Shown piece after piece: positions 10,001-16,426 of a stretch of DNA of 29,632 nucleotides. Position 1 is the first letter of the stretch, and each line of letters begins with the position of its first letter. The stretch comes from JADJNW01 sp046314415 (GTDB lineage: Bacteria > Bacteroidota > Bacteroidia > Chitinophagales > Saprospiraceae). The position numbers were made by a program, and so were the translations under genes. Below the pieces are notes generated by a model. That model saw nothing but the letters and a program-made list of their open reading frames with translations. It was not told the origin of the DNA and ran no database searches. The DNA lies in contig JBKBWT010000019.1 of NCBI GenBank assembly GCA_046314415.1, positions 1 through 29,632 of the forward strand, written 5' to 3'.

Positions 10001-10625
10001 AAGTACGTAAATCCAAGGCAGTATTCGTCGCATCTCTGGTCTGAACCGGAGCGTCCAATTCTTGCGCTTGCAAATATTCCGCTATATGTTCACCCGCAGG
10101 CACACCGCAAGCAAGCGCAGCGCCTGGGTTTACTTCGTCTTCAAAGTACGCATGGTAAAATTCATTGTTCGTCCACACTGCCGGGTCAATAAATACGGCA
10201 CGGTTGTTCCAGTCAATCATCGCATGAAAATTCACCGGCGAGATGTCTATTCGACCCGTGATCGTTTTATGCTCCTGGTGTACTATTTTAAATGACTGAA
10301 TATCAGGGAATTTTGCTGCCAATCCTGGCTCCATTACCGGCGACTCGATCACCTCAAACCACTGCATTGAACCGTCAGGCATCGGCAATTCCAAGCGTAG
10401 CGGATTGCGCCTGGCGGCAGTTGTATTTTCTAAAGGTGCTTTAGCCAATAAATTACGCATGGCGGTAAATTTTAATTGTAAACTACGGGCATGGCGTAAA
10501 TTCAGTTCTTTTTCAGGATTATCCAGCGCCGGGAGTTCACTTTTGGCTACATCCTGCCAGAGGCTGCTTTGAGCGATTAAGAAGTTGGTTAGCAAGGTTA
10601 ACAGCAGGGTAAGTTTAATTTTCAT
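7050..10625 (-). CDS. Secreted reprolysin-like zinc metalloprotease with P-domain and T9SS sorting domain (paralogue)
   Basis: This 1191-residue protein is the second of the tandem pair. Its signal peptide is MKIKLTLLLTLLTNFLIAQ. The catalytic motif HEVGHQFSASHTF gives zinc ligands H347, H351 and H357 with catalytic E348, and the Met-turn SIMSY has M383. As in its neighbour, it continues with Ig/Fn3-like modules (RCLVRDN, WDVANTDK, RVRIEAADNIFFDIS all have close counterparts there), an Fn3-like LYFWRVRPVNECG, a P-domain (RLTLISPAGTEVILYDQ), a cadherin/CSPG-like repeat (NNPSLLKNDTLKVPPGKTN) and a C-terminal T9SS domain ending GMYFLTVRTAEG and KKVTIQH. The product should cross the outer membrane by T9SS and be released or anchored. 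The substrate is unknown. The two copies clearly derive from a gene duplication. Confidence 0.93.
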   Translation of the reverse strand: MKIKLTLLLTLLTNFLIAQSSLWQDVAKSELPALDNPEKELNLRHARSLQLKFTAMRNLLAKAPLENTTAARRNPLRLELPMPDGSMQWFEVIESPVMEPGLAAKFPDIQSFKIVHQEHKTITGRIDISPVNFHAMIDWNNRAVFIDPAVWTNNEFYHAYFEDEVNPGAALACGVPAGEHIAEYLQAQELDAPVQTRDATNTALDLRTFRIAISTTGEFAQRFGGTTMSVLSAINTVVNRANQVFERDVAIRLILINNNERLISLDPATDPYTNSNQGRNLIQQQVQVFGNVFRISFQEYDLGHVFTGDCDDVGGIASLGVCGNARAAGVSCFRGGLESTALRVFAHEVGHQFSASHTFGSGCDPDQLSPSTAFEPVCGSSIMSYSGNPIPFFHSFSIQQITNYSRTGTGSGCASIVQVQNNEPELTLNYPNGFYIPIQTPFELNATTTDADNDPLTYSWEQLDPDGALFPMLTPSNNPKRVFPNLNSILNDFINADGRLPDTTRDMSFRCLVRDNRTQAGASVWKDVKFKATKEAGPFRVTFPNDDTVQWTAGAYVEVRWDVANTDKALVNCKSVNILLSTDGGLTFPIVLAQNAPNTGTAKIPVPEVATNRARVRIEAADNIFFDISNRNFQIWPATRSGFTLNATPRGISQQCLPQPLQFTVQTDDILGFNTPLTLSVEGNLPTDAVVTFAKNPVAPSEATTLTIQFKTQIEGTFNLELKATANNVSQSIPLSFSTVSNDFSQLALLQPVNGASNIGISTSFAWRKSPNANTYDFELATSPTFGNTVIASVSNLQDTTYMSNQLQFEENRLYFWRVRPVNECGKGAFLEPSVFRTAAVSCASTASANVPVNISASGLPTVNSVVNIPTQGIINDINIPQIRINYETVRNLRLTLISPAGTEVILYDQSCTNNTTRLETGFDDEAPGAIVCPPANRTVVRPVQALSAFKGQNTAGTWTLRTRVVTAGGGGSIQSWNIEFCSTLSPNNPSLLKNDTLKVPPGKTNTYTRNQLEVTDTDNTPTQLTYLLVTLPQHGTLLRGGAPLQVGSTFTQAEINNFQLQYTHNGNNATFDSFLFVVEDGTGGWLPTQRANIQIDANATVGVNDLLNDNAVMVYPNPTRDLLNVQFNELPKGAVLLSLFNAQGQEVQRERFDYAAQTLQLNTNQLPSGMYFLTVRTAEGMATKKVTIQH

Positions 10626-10702
10626 ATTAAATGTAGATTAATTTAAATTAAATGAATGATATAGCGATATAATTTAATATTATTAAATGAATAATAAGGC
10701 GT

Positions 10703-10710
10703 CAAACTTA
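10703..10710 (-). promoter_or_regulatory. Candidate Bacteroidota -7 element for the protease gene
   Basis: On the minus strand this reads TAAGTTTG, an exact fit to TAnnTTTG, about 78 bases before the start codon at 10625. I did not find a TTG at the usual -33 distance, so the call is weak. Confidence 0.3.
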
Positions 10711-10839
10711 TTACAAATAATTAATTGTTTTATTGTAAAAGATTGATAGTCAATTTTAAAGCTGATAATTAATTATTAATAACCAATGCTCAATCCCTTA
10801 CTGGCGATTGCATTTTGACAAAAATAGGCATCCGCGCTC

Positions 10840-10920
10840 ACTTCAAGAACTACTCTTTGCAAATTTGTCGGATGTTTGCGCAATCCATTCGTTCTAGCCC
10901 GCAGGATTCGCTCTTGAAGT
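10840..10920. repeat. 9-bp inverted repeat, arms 63 bases apart
   Basis: ACTTCAAGA (10840-10848) and TCTTGAAGT (10912-10920) are exact reverse complements. The spacing is long for a terminator. It may be part of a structured pabB leader or a decayed intergenic element. Confidence 0.4.
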
Positions 10921-10966
10921 AGCCAAAAGAAACTTTTGCCGTCCGTTTAATGTTATGGGGACGAAT

Positions 10967-11995
10967 ATGAGCAGCCAGGAACACGCCATCATACAGATGA
11001 ATGAATTGGGCAAACGCGGGGTGCCGTTTTTGTTTATGGTGGATTTTTTAATGCAAAACCCTCTTATACAGCCACTTAGCGCAGTTAACCCTCAAGCGTT
11101 ACTTTATTCCGTCAATGGTTTTAAAAACTATCAGCCGCCGAAAGTACTGTCCAAACCATTTTTTTTCAAAAAATATCCGTTGACCTTTGCTGAATACCTG
11201 CCAAAATTTAATACAGTCAAGCAGCATATTCAAGCCGGCAACAGCTTTTTGGTCAACCTGACCTGCCCCACGCCCATTGAAACAAATATCACATTAAAGG
11301 AAATCTTTCTGCGTAGTGAAGCACGGTATAAAATTTGGTGGCGCGATCATTTTGTCTGCTTTTCGCCCGAAATTTTTGTGCAAATCCGCCAGGGTAAAAT
11401 TGCTTCCTTCCCGATGAAAGGCACGATTGACGCGGCTGTCCCCGATGCTGCGCAAGTGATTTTAAGCGATCCGAAAGAAACTGCCGAACATCATACCATC
11501 GTAGATTTAATTCGTAATGATCTGAGTATCATTACAAAAAATGTTGAGGTAGAACGACTTCGCTATGTAGAACAGGTGCGCACCAACGGGAAGCATTTGC
11601 TGCAAGTAAGCTCCAAAATCGTAGGCGAGCTGCCACCCAATTTTGCCGAAAATTTGGGCGATGTCATTTTTCAATTGCTGCCCGCCGGCTCTATCAGCGG
11701 TGCGCCCAAGCCCAAGACATTGGACATCATTCGCGAAGCGGAGCAGTACGAACGCGGTTTTTATACAGGTATTTTTGGCATTTTTGATGGTGCAAATGTG
11801 GATTGTGGTGTGCTGATTCGCTTCATCGAGCAAACGCCTAATGGCTTGATTTACAAGAGCGGCGGCGGCATTACGGCTTTTAGCGAAGCCGAAAAAGAGT
11901 ATCAGGAAATGATAGATAAAGTGTATTTGCCTTTTGAAAAAAGCCCACGCTCCAATACCAGCATAAAAACCAATTCAGGTGCAAAGGTTTTTTAA
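10967..11995 (+). CDS. pabB: Aminodeoxychorismate synthase component I
   Basis: The predicted reaction is conversion of chorismate plus ammonia to 4-amino-4-deoxychorismate, the first step from chorismate to p-aminobenzoate and folate. The protein is a chorismate-binding enzyme with PMKGT near residue 149; the Lys (about K151) at this place is the catalytic residue of PabB, whereas anthranilate synthases have Ala there. DLIRNDLS and the C-terminal LLPAGSISGAPKPKT plus GFYTGIFGIFDG complete the active site. At about 342 residues it lacks the N-terminal extension of E. coli PabB, as is common for short PabB proteins. I chose the ATG at 10967 over the in-frame ATG at 10955 because homologues, from memory, begin about eight residues before the conserved MNELGK-like segment. 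A pabC-like gene follows 55 bp downstream. The glutaminase subunit PabA is not in the window. Confidence 0.9.
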   Translation: MSSQEHAIIQMNELGKRGVPFLFMVDFLMQNPLIQPLSAVNPQALLYSVNGFKNYQPPKVLSKPFFFKKYPLTFAEYLPKFNTVKQHIQAGNSFLVNLTCPTPIETNITLKEIFLRSEARYKIWWRDHFVCFSPEIFVQIRQGKIASFPMKGTIDAAVPDAAQVILSDPKETAEHHTIVDLIRNDLSIITKNVEVERLRYVEQVRTNGKHLLQVSSKIVGELPPNFAENLGDVIFQLLPAGSISGAPKPKTLDIIREAEQYERGFYTGIFGIFDGANVDCGVLIRFIEQTPNGLIYKSGGGITAFSEAEKEYQEMIDKVYLPFEKSPRSNTSIKTNSGAKVF

Positions 11996-12014
11996 GTAAA
12001 AGTTTAATACGAAT

Positions 12015-12031
12015 TTTGTCGGAGCGACAAA
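12015..12031 (+). promoter_or_regulatory. Intercistronic hairpin between pabB and pabC
   Basis: TTTGTCG (12015-12021), loop GAG and CGACAAA (12025-12031) form a tight 7-bp stem 20 bases before the pabC start codon. No T-tract follows, so it is more likely an mRNA processing, stability or translation element than a terminator. Confidence 0.4.
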
Positions 12032-12050
12032 CCAAATTTAAGCAGAAAAA

Positions 12051-12644
12051 ATGAAAACCTGCCTGGAAACCATTAAAGTACAAAATGGTAAATTGTATAA
12101 TGTGTCTTATCACAATGCTCGCCTGAACCGCACCCGGCGGATGCTTTTCAACAGCCAGTATGATATTGATTTACATAATATTATTGCCATTCCTGATAAT
12201 TTGAGTGAAAATATTTACAAATGTCGAGTGATTTATGATATAGATATTATAAATATCGAATTTACCCCCTACCAAATCAAACCAATTCATAGCTTGCAAT
12301 TGATCGAAGCCAATGAACTGGACTATTCCTACAAATACCTCGATCGCAACGTTTTTACCGAATTATTGCAGCACACGACCGCCGATGATATTTTGATTGT
12401 TAAAAATGGGTTTTTAACGGATACTTCTTACGCAAATGTTGTATTTTGGGATGGCAATCAATGGCTAACGCCCGCTACCCCGCTGCTGCCCGGCACCAAA
12501 CGTCAATATTTACTGGACATAGAGCTAATCAAAAGTAGCCCCCTGCGCCCCGCAGATTTACACCGTTTTTCGCAGGCTCGGCTGATTAATGCCTTGCTGG
12601 ATTTGGATAACGGTCCGATAATTCCGATTCAAAATATTTTTTAA
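12051..12644 (+). CDS. pabC: Class IV aminotransferase, probable 4-amino-4-deoxychorismate lyase
   Basis: This 197-residue protein is a small class IV PLP enzyme. Next to pabB its likely role is aminodeoxychorismate lyase, releasing pyruvate and p-aminobenzoate. Visible family features are the N-terminal CLETIKVQNGKLYNVSYHNARL, the central SYKYLDRNVF (a likely site for the PLP lysine), DDILIVKNGFLTDTSYANVVFWDG, and TPATPLLPGTKRQYLL. The protein is shorter than E. coli PabC (about 270 residues), the compact form seen in many Bacteroidota. D-amino acid or branched-chain aminotransferase activity cannot be excluded from motifs alone; the neighbour pabB is the main argument for the lyase. Confidence 0.83.
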   Translation: MKTCLETIKVQNGKLYNVSYHNARLNRTRRMLFNSQYDIDLHNIIAIPDNLSENIYKCRVIYDIDIINIEFTPYQIKPIHSLQLIEANELDYSYKYLDRNVFTELLQHTTADDILIVKNGFLTDTSYANVVFWDGNQWLTPATPLLPGTKRQYLLDIELIKSSPLRPADLHRFSQARLINALLDLDNGPIIPIQNIF

Positions 12645-12669
12645 CGATCAAGTGGTTAAACTTCGTAAA

Positions 12670-12701
12670 TTGCTTTACATTGTAGAATAAATCTACATTT
12701 G
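12670..12701 (+). promoter_or_regulatory. Bacteroidota-type promoter of the DHFR-family gene
   Basis: TTG at 12670-12672 is followed after 21 bases by TACATTTG (12694-12701), an exact TAnnTTTG -7 element. The expected start of transcription is about 10-15 bases before the ATG at 12726. This is the best promoter match in the window. Confidence 0.6.
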
Positions 12702-12703
12702 TA
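12676..12703. promoter_or_regulatory. Twin CopY/BlaI-like operator overlapping the promoter
   Basis: Two dyads of the CopY/BlaI/MecI kind lie here: TACA-T-TGTA (12676-12684) and TACA-TT-TGTA (12694-12703). They also form a larger symmetry in which TGTAGA (12681-12686) faces TCTACA (12692-12697). The second dyad coincides with the -7 element, so a bound repressor would block transcription. The regulator gene is not in the window; the family assignment is inferred from the published TACAnnTGTA consensus. Confidence 0.45.
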
Positions 12704-12725
12704 ACTAAGCCCAAACCAGAAACCT

Positions 12726-13274
12726 ATGCGTAAAATAAAATTATTTATCGCCAGCAGTCTCGATGGCTTTATTGCTCGCCCCGACGGCGCACTCGATTGG
12801 TTGCCTACCGACGGCAACGACTACGGTTATCATGATTTTATTACAACGATTGATACTACGCTTATGGGCGGTAAAACCTACCGCGATGTGCTTAAATTTG
12901 GCGAGTTTCCTTACAAAAATCTGCAAAATTTTGTCTTTACCCGCGATAGAGCCATAAAGAAAAATCCTAATGTAAAATTTGTTCCCGAGCAGATTTGTCA
13001 TTTCACGCAAACGCTCAAAAACCAGGCTGGTAAAGACATCTGGCTCATTGGTGGCAGCGAAATTATTGCAGAATTATATAATACACACTTAATTGATGAA
13101 TACATTATTACCATTATTCCCACCATTTTAGGCAGGGGTATTCCGCTGTTTACTGCGCTCAAAAAACAGGCATATTTACAATTGACAAATGTAAAATCTT
13201 ACCCTTCGGGCGTGGTACAACTGTTGTACCGAGCGGTTGATGCACCGCCGGAAGCTGGAATGCCCACTCAATGA
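12726..13274 (+). CDS. Dihydrofolate reductase family protein (RibD C-terminal-like)
   Basis: This 182-residue protein is an NADPH-dependent reductase of the DHFR/RibD_C superfamily. Visible motifs are the N-terminal IASSLDGFIARPDGALDWLP, LMGGKTYRDVL (cofactor-binding turn), NFVFTRDR, and the C-terminal KDIWLIGGSEIIAEL with TIIPTILGRGIPLF. The pattern matches the YwjB/YyaP-like group rather than classical FolA. Its position just behind pabB and pabC suggests a part in folate or pterin metabolism, but members of this group are often not proven to reduce dihydrofolate. It has its own promoter and an operator-like dyad (12670-12703), so it may be regulated apart from the pab genes. Confidence 0.85.
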   Translation: MRKIKLFIASSLDGFIARPDGALDWLPTDGNDYGYHDFITTIDTTLMGGKTYRDVLKFGEFPYKNLQNFVFTRDRAIKKNPNVKFVPEQICHFTQTLKNQAGKDIWLIGGSEIIAELYNTHLIDEYIITIIPTILGRGIPLFTALKKQAYLQLTNVKSYPSGVVQLLYRAVDAPPEAGMPTQ

Positions 13275-13283
13275 GTCCATAAT

Positions 13284-13316
13284 TATTCTGCTACGGATCA
13301 TACCAGAATAGCCGTA
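13284..13316 (+). promoter_or_regulatory. Potential H-type RNA pseudoknot after the DHFR-family gene
   Basis: Two interleaved helices are possible: TATTCTG (13284-13290) with CAGAATA (13304-13310), and TACGG (13292-13296) with CCGTA (13312-13316). The order 5'a-5'b-3'a-3'b is that of an H-type pseudoknot. It begins 10 bases past the stop codon. It could also be chance pairing in a short region. Confidence 0.3.
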
Positions 13317-13364
13317 CAAGTCCTTATCTTTAGGTGCAAGTGTGAAAGCGTGCAGGAAAGTTGG

Positions 13365-13395
13365 AATAATTTAGTAAATAAGTCACTAAATTATT
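13365..13395. promoter_or_regulatory. 11-bp perfect hairpin in the aceK leader
   Basis: AATAATTTAGT (13365-13375) and ACTAAATTATT (13385-13395) are exact reverse complements with a 9-base loop. A second dyad, ATTTAC (13393-13398) with GTAAAT (13406-13411), overlaps its right end, so the two could be alternative structures. No T-tail follows, which argues against a simple terminator. Confidence 0.45.
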
Positions 13396-13442
13396 TACTT
13401 TCCTTGTAAATATGCTGGATTTCGTTATGTAATTTATTGTTT

Positions 13443-13464
13443 CAGTATTACATTAAAAATACTG
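13443..13464 (+). promoter_or_regulatory. Hairpin directly before the aceK start codon
   Basis: CAGTATT (13443-13449) pairs with AATACTG (13458-13464), with an 8-base loop, ending 4 bases before the ATG at 13469. A stem this close to the start could hinder ribosome binding and so control translation. Confidence 0.4.
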
Positions 13465-13468
13465 CCCT

Positions 13469-15238
13469 ATGTTCCGAAAATTAATACCTTATGATGCCGC
13501 TTATATCATATTAGGCGATTATATTAATTATTACCACCGGTTCAAGCGCATTACCAAGCGTGCCAAAATCCGTTTTGAACATCGGGACTGGCACGGTACG
13601 CAAGCCGATTCGCGCGAACGATTGACCCTCTACCGCGAAAGCGTAGGCGCAACCGTGGAAAAAGTGCGTAGTTTTCTGGGCGAACGCGCCACAGATCGCG
13701 ATATGTGGCACGAAATGAAGCAGTTATATTTAGATGAAATCTTAAATTTTAATACCCGTAATATTGCAGAAACATATTATAACTCCGTTTTTCGCCATAC
13801 ACATAAGGGCTTGAGCGCCGATGAAGAATTGATGTTTGTACACGCCACCGGCTCTTATCGCGAATTCAAATCTACGGTGCCGATTTATCATACTTTTTTT
13901 CTGGCTACGCCGCTGGAAACTACTGTACGTCAGCTGTTTGCGTGTTATCCCTTCGATGCACCCTTCGAAAATCTGGAGCGCGATATTGCCTGTATTGTGT
14001 CGGCTTTACAGCAAAAACTCGACCGGGAGCGCAAAACCATGCGCGGTGCGCGGATTGAAATGTTGAAATCGGTTTTTTTTCGCAATAAAGGCGCTTATTT
14101 AGTAGGGCGTTTGTGCCTCGACGAGCGCATTCACCCGTTTGTATTACCTTTGTTACATGAAGAAAATGGCATATATATAGACGCTTTATTAAGCGAACAT
14201 AATGATGTAAGCTCGATATTTAGTTACAATCGCTCGTATTTTCTGGTGGATACCGATATCGCCAGCGAAATGGTGGATTTTTTACAAACGATTCTGCCTT
14301 TTAAAAGCATGAGCGAATTATATAATTCGATTGGATTTGTAAAGCACGGAAAAACCGTACTTTATCGGGATTTTTTGCGGCATTTGGCAAAATCAGACGA
14401 CAAATTCATTATAGCGCCGGGTATCAAGGGGATGGTGATGAGCGTATTTACATTACCCTCTTATAATNNNNNNNNNNTGTTTAAAGTCATTAAAGATTAT
14501 TTCCCGCCGCCCAAAAATGTAACCGAACAGGAAGTCAAGGAAAAATATGAACTCGTGTCGCTGCACGACCGCGTGGGGCGTATGGCGGATAGCCACATGT
14601 TTGAAAATTTTGTAATCGATTTGAATCGTTTTTCGGATGATCTGGTGGAAGAATTACTACGCGAAGCACCTTCCAAGGTGAAAATCCAAAATGGACAGCT
14701 CGAAATCAAGCACTTGTATATTGAGAAAAAGATGATACCACTCAATCTTTTCCTCGAAAAAGCCACGCTGGAAGAAGCCGAGCAGGTGATTGATGATTAT
14801 GGCAAAGCCATTAAACAGCTTGCGGCAGTGAATATTTTCCCTGGTGATATGTTGTTGAAAAATTTTGGGGTGACGCGTTTGCGCACAGTCGTCTTTTATG
14901 ATTATGACGAGATTTGTTTTTTAACGGATTGCAAATTCCGTAAAATTCCACAATCCAAGCACGACGATTATGATCTGTTTGGCGAACCCTGGTTTTCCGT
15001 TGGTCCCAATGACGTTTTTCCGGAGGAATTCACGAAATTTCTCATTGGCAGAAATGATATAAAAGAAATATTTTTCCGGCTGCATGGCGATTTGTATGAA
15101 GTGGATTTCTGGCAGCAGCGCCAGGATAAGCTGCGGCGCGGCGAAATTGTAGATGTGTTTCCGTATCATAAGAAATTGCGCTTTCGCAACGTTTATGCAA
15201 CACCGGAACCCGTTTTAGTTGATGGGGTAAAAAGTTGA
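13469..15238 (+). CDS. aceK: Isocitrate dehydrogenase kinase/phosphatase
   Basis: AceK phosphorylates and dephosphorylates isocitrate dehydrogenase and so shifts carbon between the TCA cycle and the glyoxylate shunt. The 589-residue product matches the family along its whole length: an N-terminal regulatory half (HRDWHGTQADSRERL near 47, VGRLCLDERIHPFVLPLLHEENG near 211), the nucleotide loop GIKGMVMSVFTLPSY, the ATP lysine in FKVIKD (K339 in this numbering), VSLHDRVGRMADSHMFENF, RLYIEK-like strands, and the catalytic IFPGDMLLKNFGVTR (D460, N465) and FYDYDEICF (D478). Ten N at 14468-14477 interrupt the nucleotide-binding region but keep the frame. AceK is mainly known from Proteobacteria; a copy in a Bacteroidota genome is notable. 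No aceA or aceB lies nearby. A dyad-rich leader precedes it and a BioD-like gene follows 49 bp later. Confidence 0.93.
   Translation: MFRKLIPYDAAYIILGDYINYYHRFKRITKRAKIRFEHRDWHGTQADSRERLTLYRESVGATVEKVRSFLGERATDRDMWHEMKQLYLDEILNFNTRNIAETYYNSVFRHTHKGLSADEELMFVHATGSYREFKSTVPIYHTFFLATPLETTVRQLFACYPFDAPFENLERDIACIVSALQQKLDRERKTMRGARIEMLKSVFFRNKGAYLVGRLCLDERIHPFVLPLLHEENGIYIDALLSEHNDVSSIFSYNRSYFLVDTDIASEMVDFLQTILPFKSMSELYNSIGFVKHGKTVLYRDFLRHLAKSDDKFIIAPGIKGMVMSVFTLPSYNXXXXFKVIKDYFPPPKNVTEQEVKEKYELVSLHDRVGRMADSHMFENFVIDLNRFSDDLVEELLREAPSKVKIQNGQLEIKHLYIEKKMIPLNLFLEKATLEEAEQVIDDYGKAIKQLAAVNIFPGDMLLKNFGVTRLRTVVFYDYDEICFLTDCKFRKIPQSKHDDYDLFGEPWFSVGPNDVFPEEFTKFLIGRNDIKEIFFRLHGDLYEVDFWQQRQDKLRRGEIVDVFPYHKKLRFRNVYATPEPVLVDGVKS
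14468..14477. other. Assembly gap of 10 N inside aceK
   Basis: Exactly ten N, the same as the other gap in the window, so a placeholder is likely. As drawn it puts seven residues between the LP of FTLP and FKVIKD, whereas AceK proteins I recall have five. The true gap would then be about 4 bases, with NTG completing a codon such as Val. Confidence 0.9.
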
Positions 15239-15282
15239 TCACGTATCAACACGTCAACCCATCAACCCATCAACCTTCTAAC
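15239..15282. repeat. Octamer repeats (CCATCAAC) starting at the aceK stop
   Basis: Directly after the TGA of aceK come near-copies of an 8-base unit, ACGTCAAC then CCATCAAC twice, then a decayed copy. They fill the 49-bp spacer to the next gene. The unit differs from those at other gene ends. Confidence 0.55.
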
Positions 15283-15287
15283 ACAGC

Positions 15288-16388
15288 ATGAGTAAACGAA
15301 TTTATGTGGCTGCAACGAGCCAACATGTAGGTAAAACGACTTGTACGCTGGGCATCTACTCGGTGCTGCGCGAGCGCGGTTATAATGTAGGTTATTGCAA
15401 GCCGGTGGGGCAGGAATTTGTGGACCTGGGTGAGTTGAAAGTGGATAAAGATGCGCTGCTTTTTTCCAAAATGATGGGCTTTGAATTGCAGGCAGATTTG
15501 CACAGTCCGGTCATTATTGGCAGTGGCGTGACGACCGCCTATCTGGAAAATCCAACCAAATTTAATTTTAAAGAAAAAATATTACATGCCGCCGCGGTAT
15601 TAGACGAAAAACATGATGTGGTGGTATATGAAGGCACCGGGCATCCGGGCGTGGGCAGTGTAGTGGACCTCTCCAATGCGGACGTGGCGAAAGCATTAGG
15701 GGCTGAAGTAATCATGGTGGTAGAGGGTGGTGTGGGCAGCACGATTGACGAACTCAATGTAAAGCTCGCTTTATTTCGTGAACTAAATGTTCCGATTCAT
15801 GGGGTTATCATAAACAAAGTGCTGACGGAAAAAATGGATAAAGTACGCACCCTGGTGAGTAAAAAGCTCGACCGTTGGGGCATTCCATTACTGGGTGTGC
15901 TGCCGTATGATAAAGTGCTGACTCATCCAATCATGGAAACCATCCGCCAGGCGGTGAAAGGGCGCACCGTTTTTAATGAAGAATATTTGGATAATTGGGT
16001 AGAAAATATTGTGTCGGGCGCTTTGGTCGAACGACGCGAAGTCGAACATTTTGAACGTTTGTTGTTGATTGTCAGTTGCAATCGGCTCAATCGTGTGCTC
16101 GAAGTGCTGGAAGAACTCACCGCGGAACGCCACATTGAAGGCTCACCGCTGGCAGGCATTATCATCAATGGGGTAGCGGATTTCGTTCCTGATTTTTTAC
16201 AAAATTTTAACCGCCAGGACTATATTGACAAATATAAAATTCCCGTCATCTCTACGACGTTGGATACCTACGGTGCAGCCTTGAAAATCAGTCGAATAGC
16301 GGTAAAAATTCACCTGCGTACCCTCTGGAAAGCCGAACGGGCGATCAAGATGATGCGCGAACATGTGGATTTGAGTGGGGTGGTGTGA
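15288..16388 (+). CDS. BioD-like P-loop NTPase with DRTGG-type domain (Pta N-terminal family)
   Basis: The 366-residue protein resembles the N-terminal half of long phosphotransacetylases (BioD-like phosphotransacetylase family, COG0857) without the catalytic acetyltransferase domain. It has a Walker A loop AATSQHVGKTT (K16), a BioD/CobQ-type core with YCKPVGQEF and YEGTGHPGVGSVVDLSNADVA (about 110-130), then VIINKVLTEK, and from about residue 205 a DRTGG-like domain (LTHPIMETIRQAVKGRT, then LDTYGAALKISRI near the end). In Pta these domains sense metabolites rather than carry out catalysis; a stand-alone version may be a ligand-binding regulator. It follows aceK by 49 bp and is probably co-transcribed, which suggests a link to acetate or acetyl-CoA control. 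Its substrate is unknown. Confidence 0.8.
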   Translation: MSKRIYVAATSQHVGKTTCTLGIYSVLRERGYNVGYCKPVGQEFVDLGELKVDKDALLFSKMMGFELQADLHSPVIIGSGVTTAYLENPTKFNFKEKILHAAAVLDEKHDVVVYEGTGHPGVGSVVDLSNADVAKALGAEVIMVVEGGVGSTIDELNVKLALFRELNVPIHGVIINKVLTEKMDKVRTLVSKKLDRWGIPLLGVLPYDKVLTHPIMETIRQAVKGRTVFNEEYLDNWVENIVSGALVERREVEHFERLLLIVSCNRLNRVLEVLEELTAERHIEGSPLAGIIINGVADFVPDFLQNFNRQDYIDKYKIPVISTTLDTYGAALKISRIAVKIHLRTLWKAERAIKMMREHVDLSGVV

Positions 16389-16426
16389 CGTAAATGAATA
16401 ATGAAGGAATGAATAAATTGGAAAAT

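Larger units (their letters stand above)
10626..10966. other. Divergent intergenic region, no gene seen
   Basis: About 340 bases separate the minus-strand protease from the plus-strand pabB. The left half (10626-10790) is very AT-rich and probably holds the protease promoter. The right half is more GC-rich and holds a 9-bp inverted repeat with a 63-base loop (10840-10848 and 10912-10920). I found no coding frame or recognisable RNA. Confidence 0.5.
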
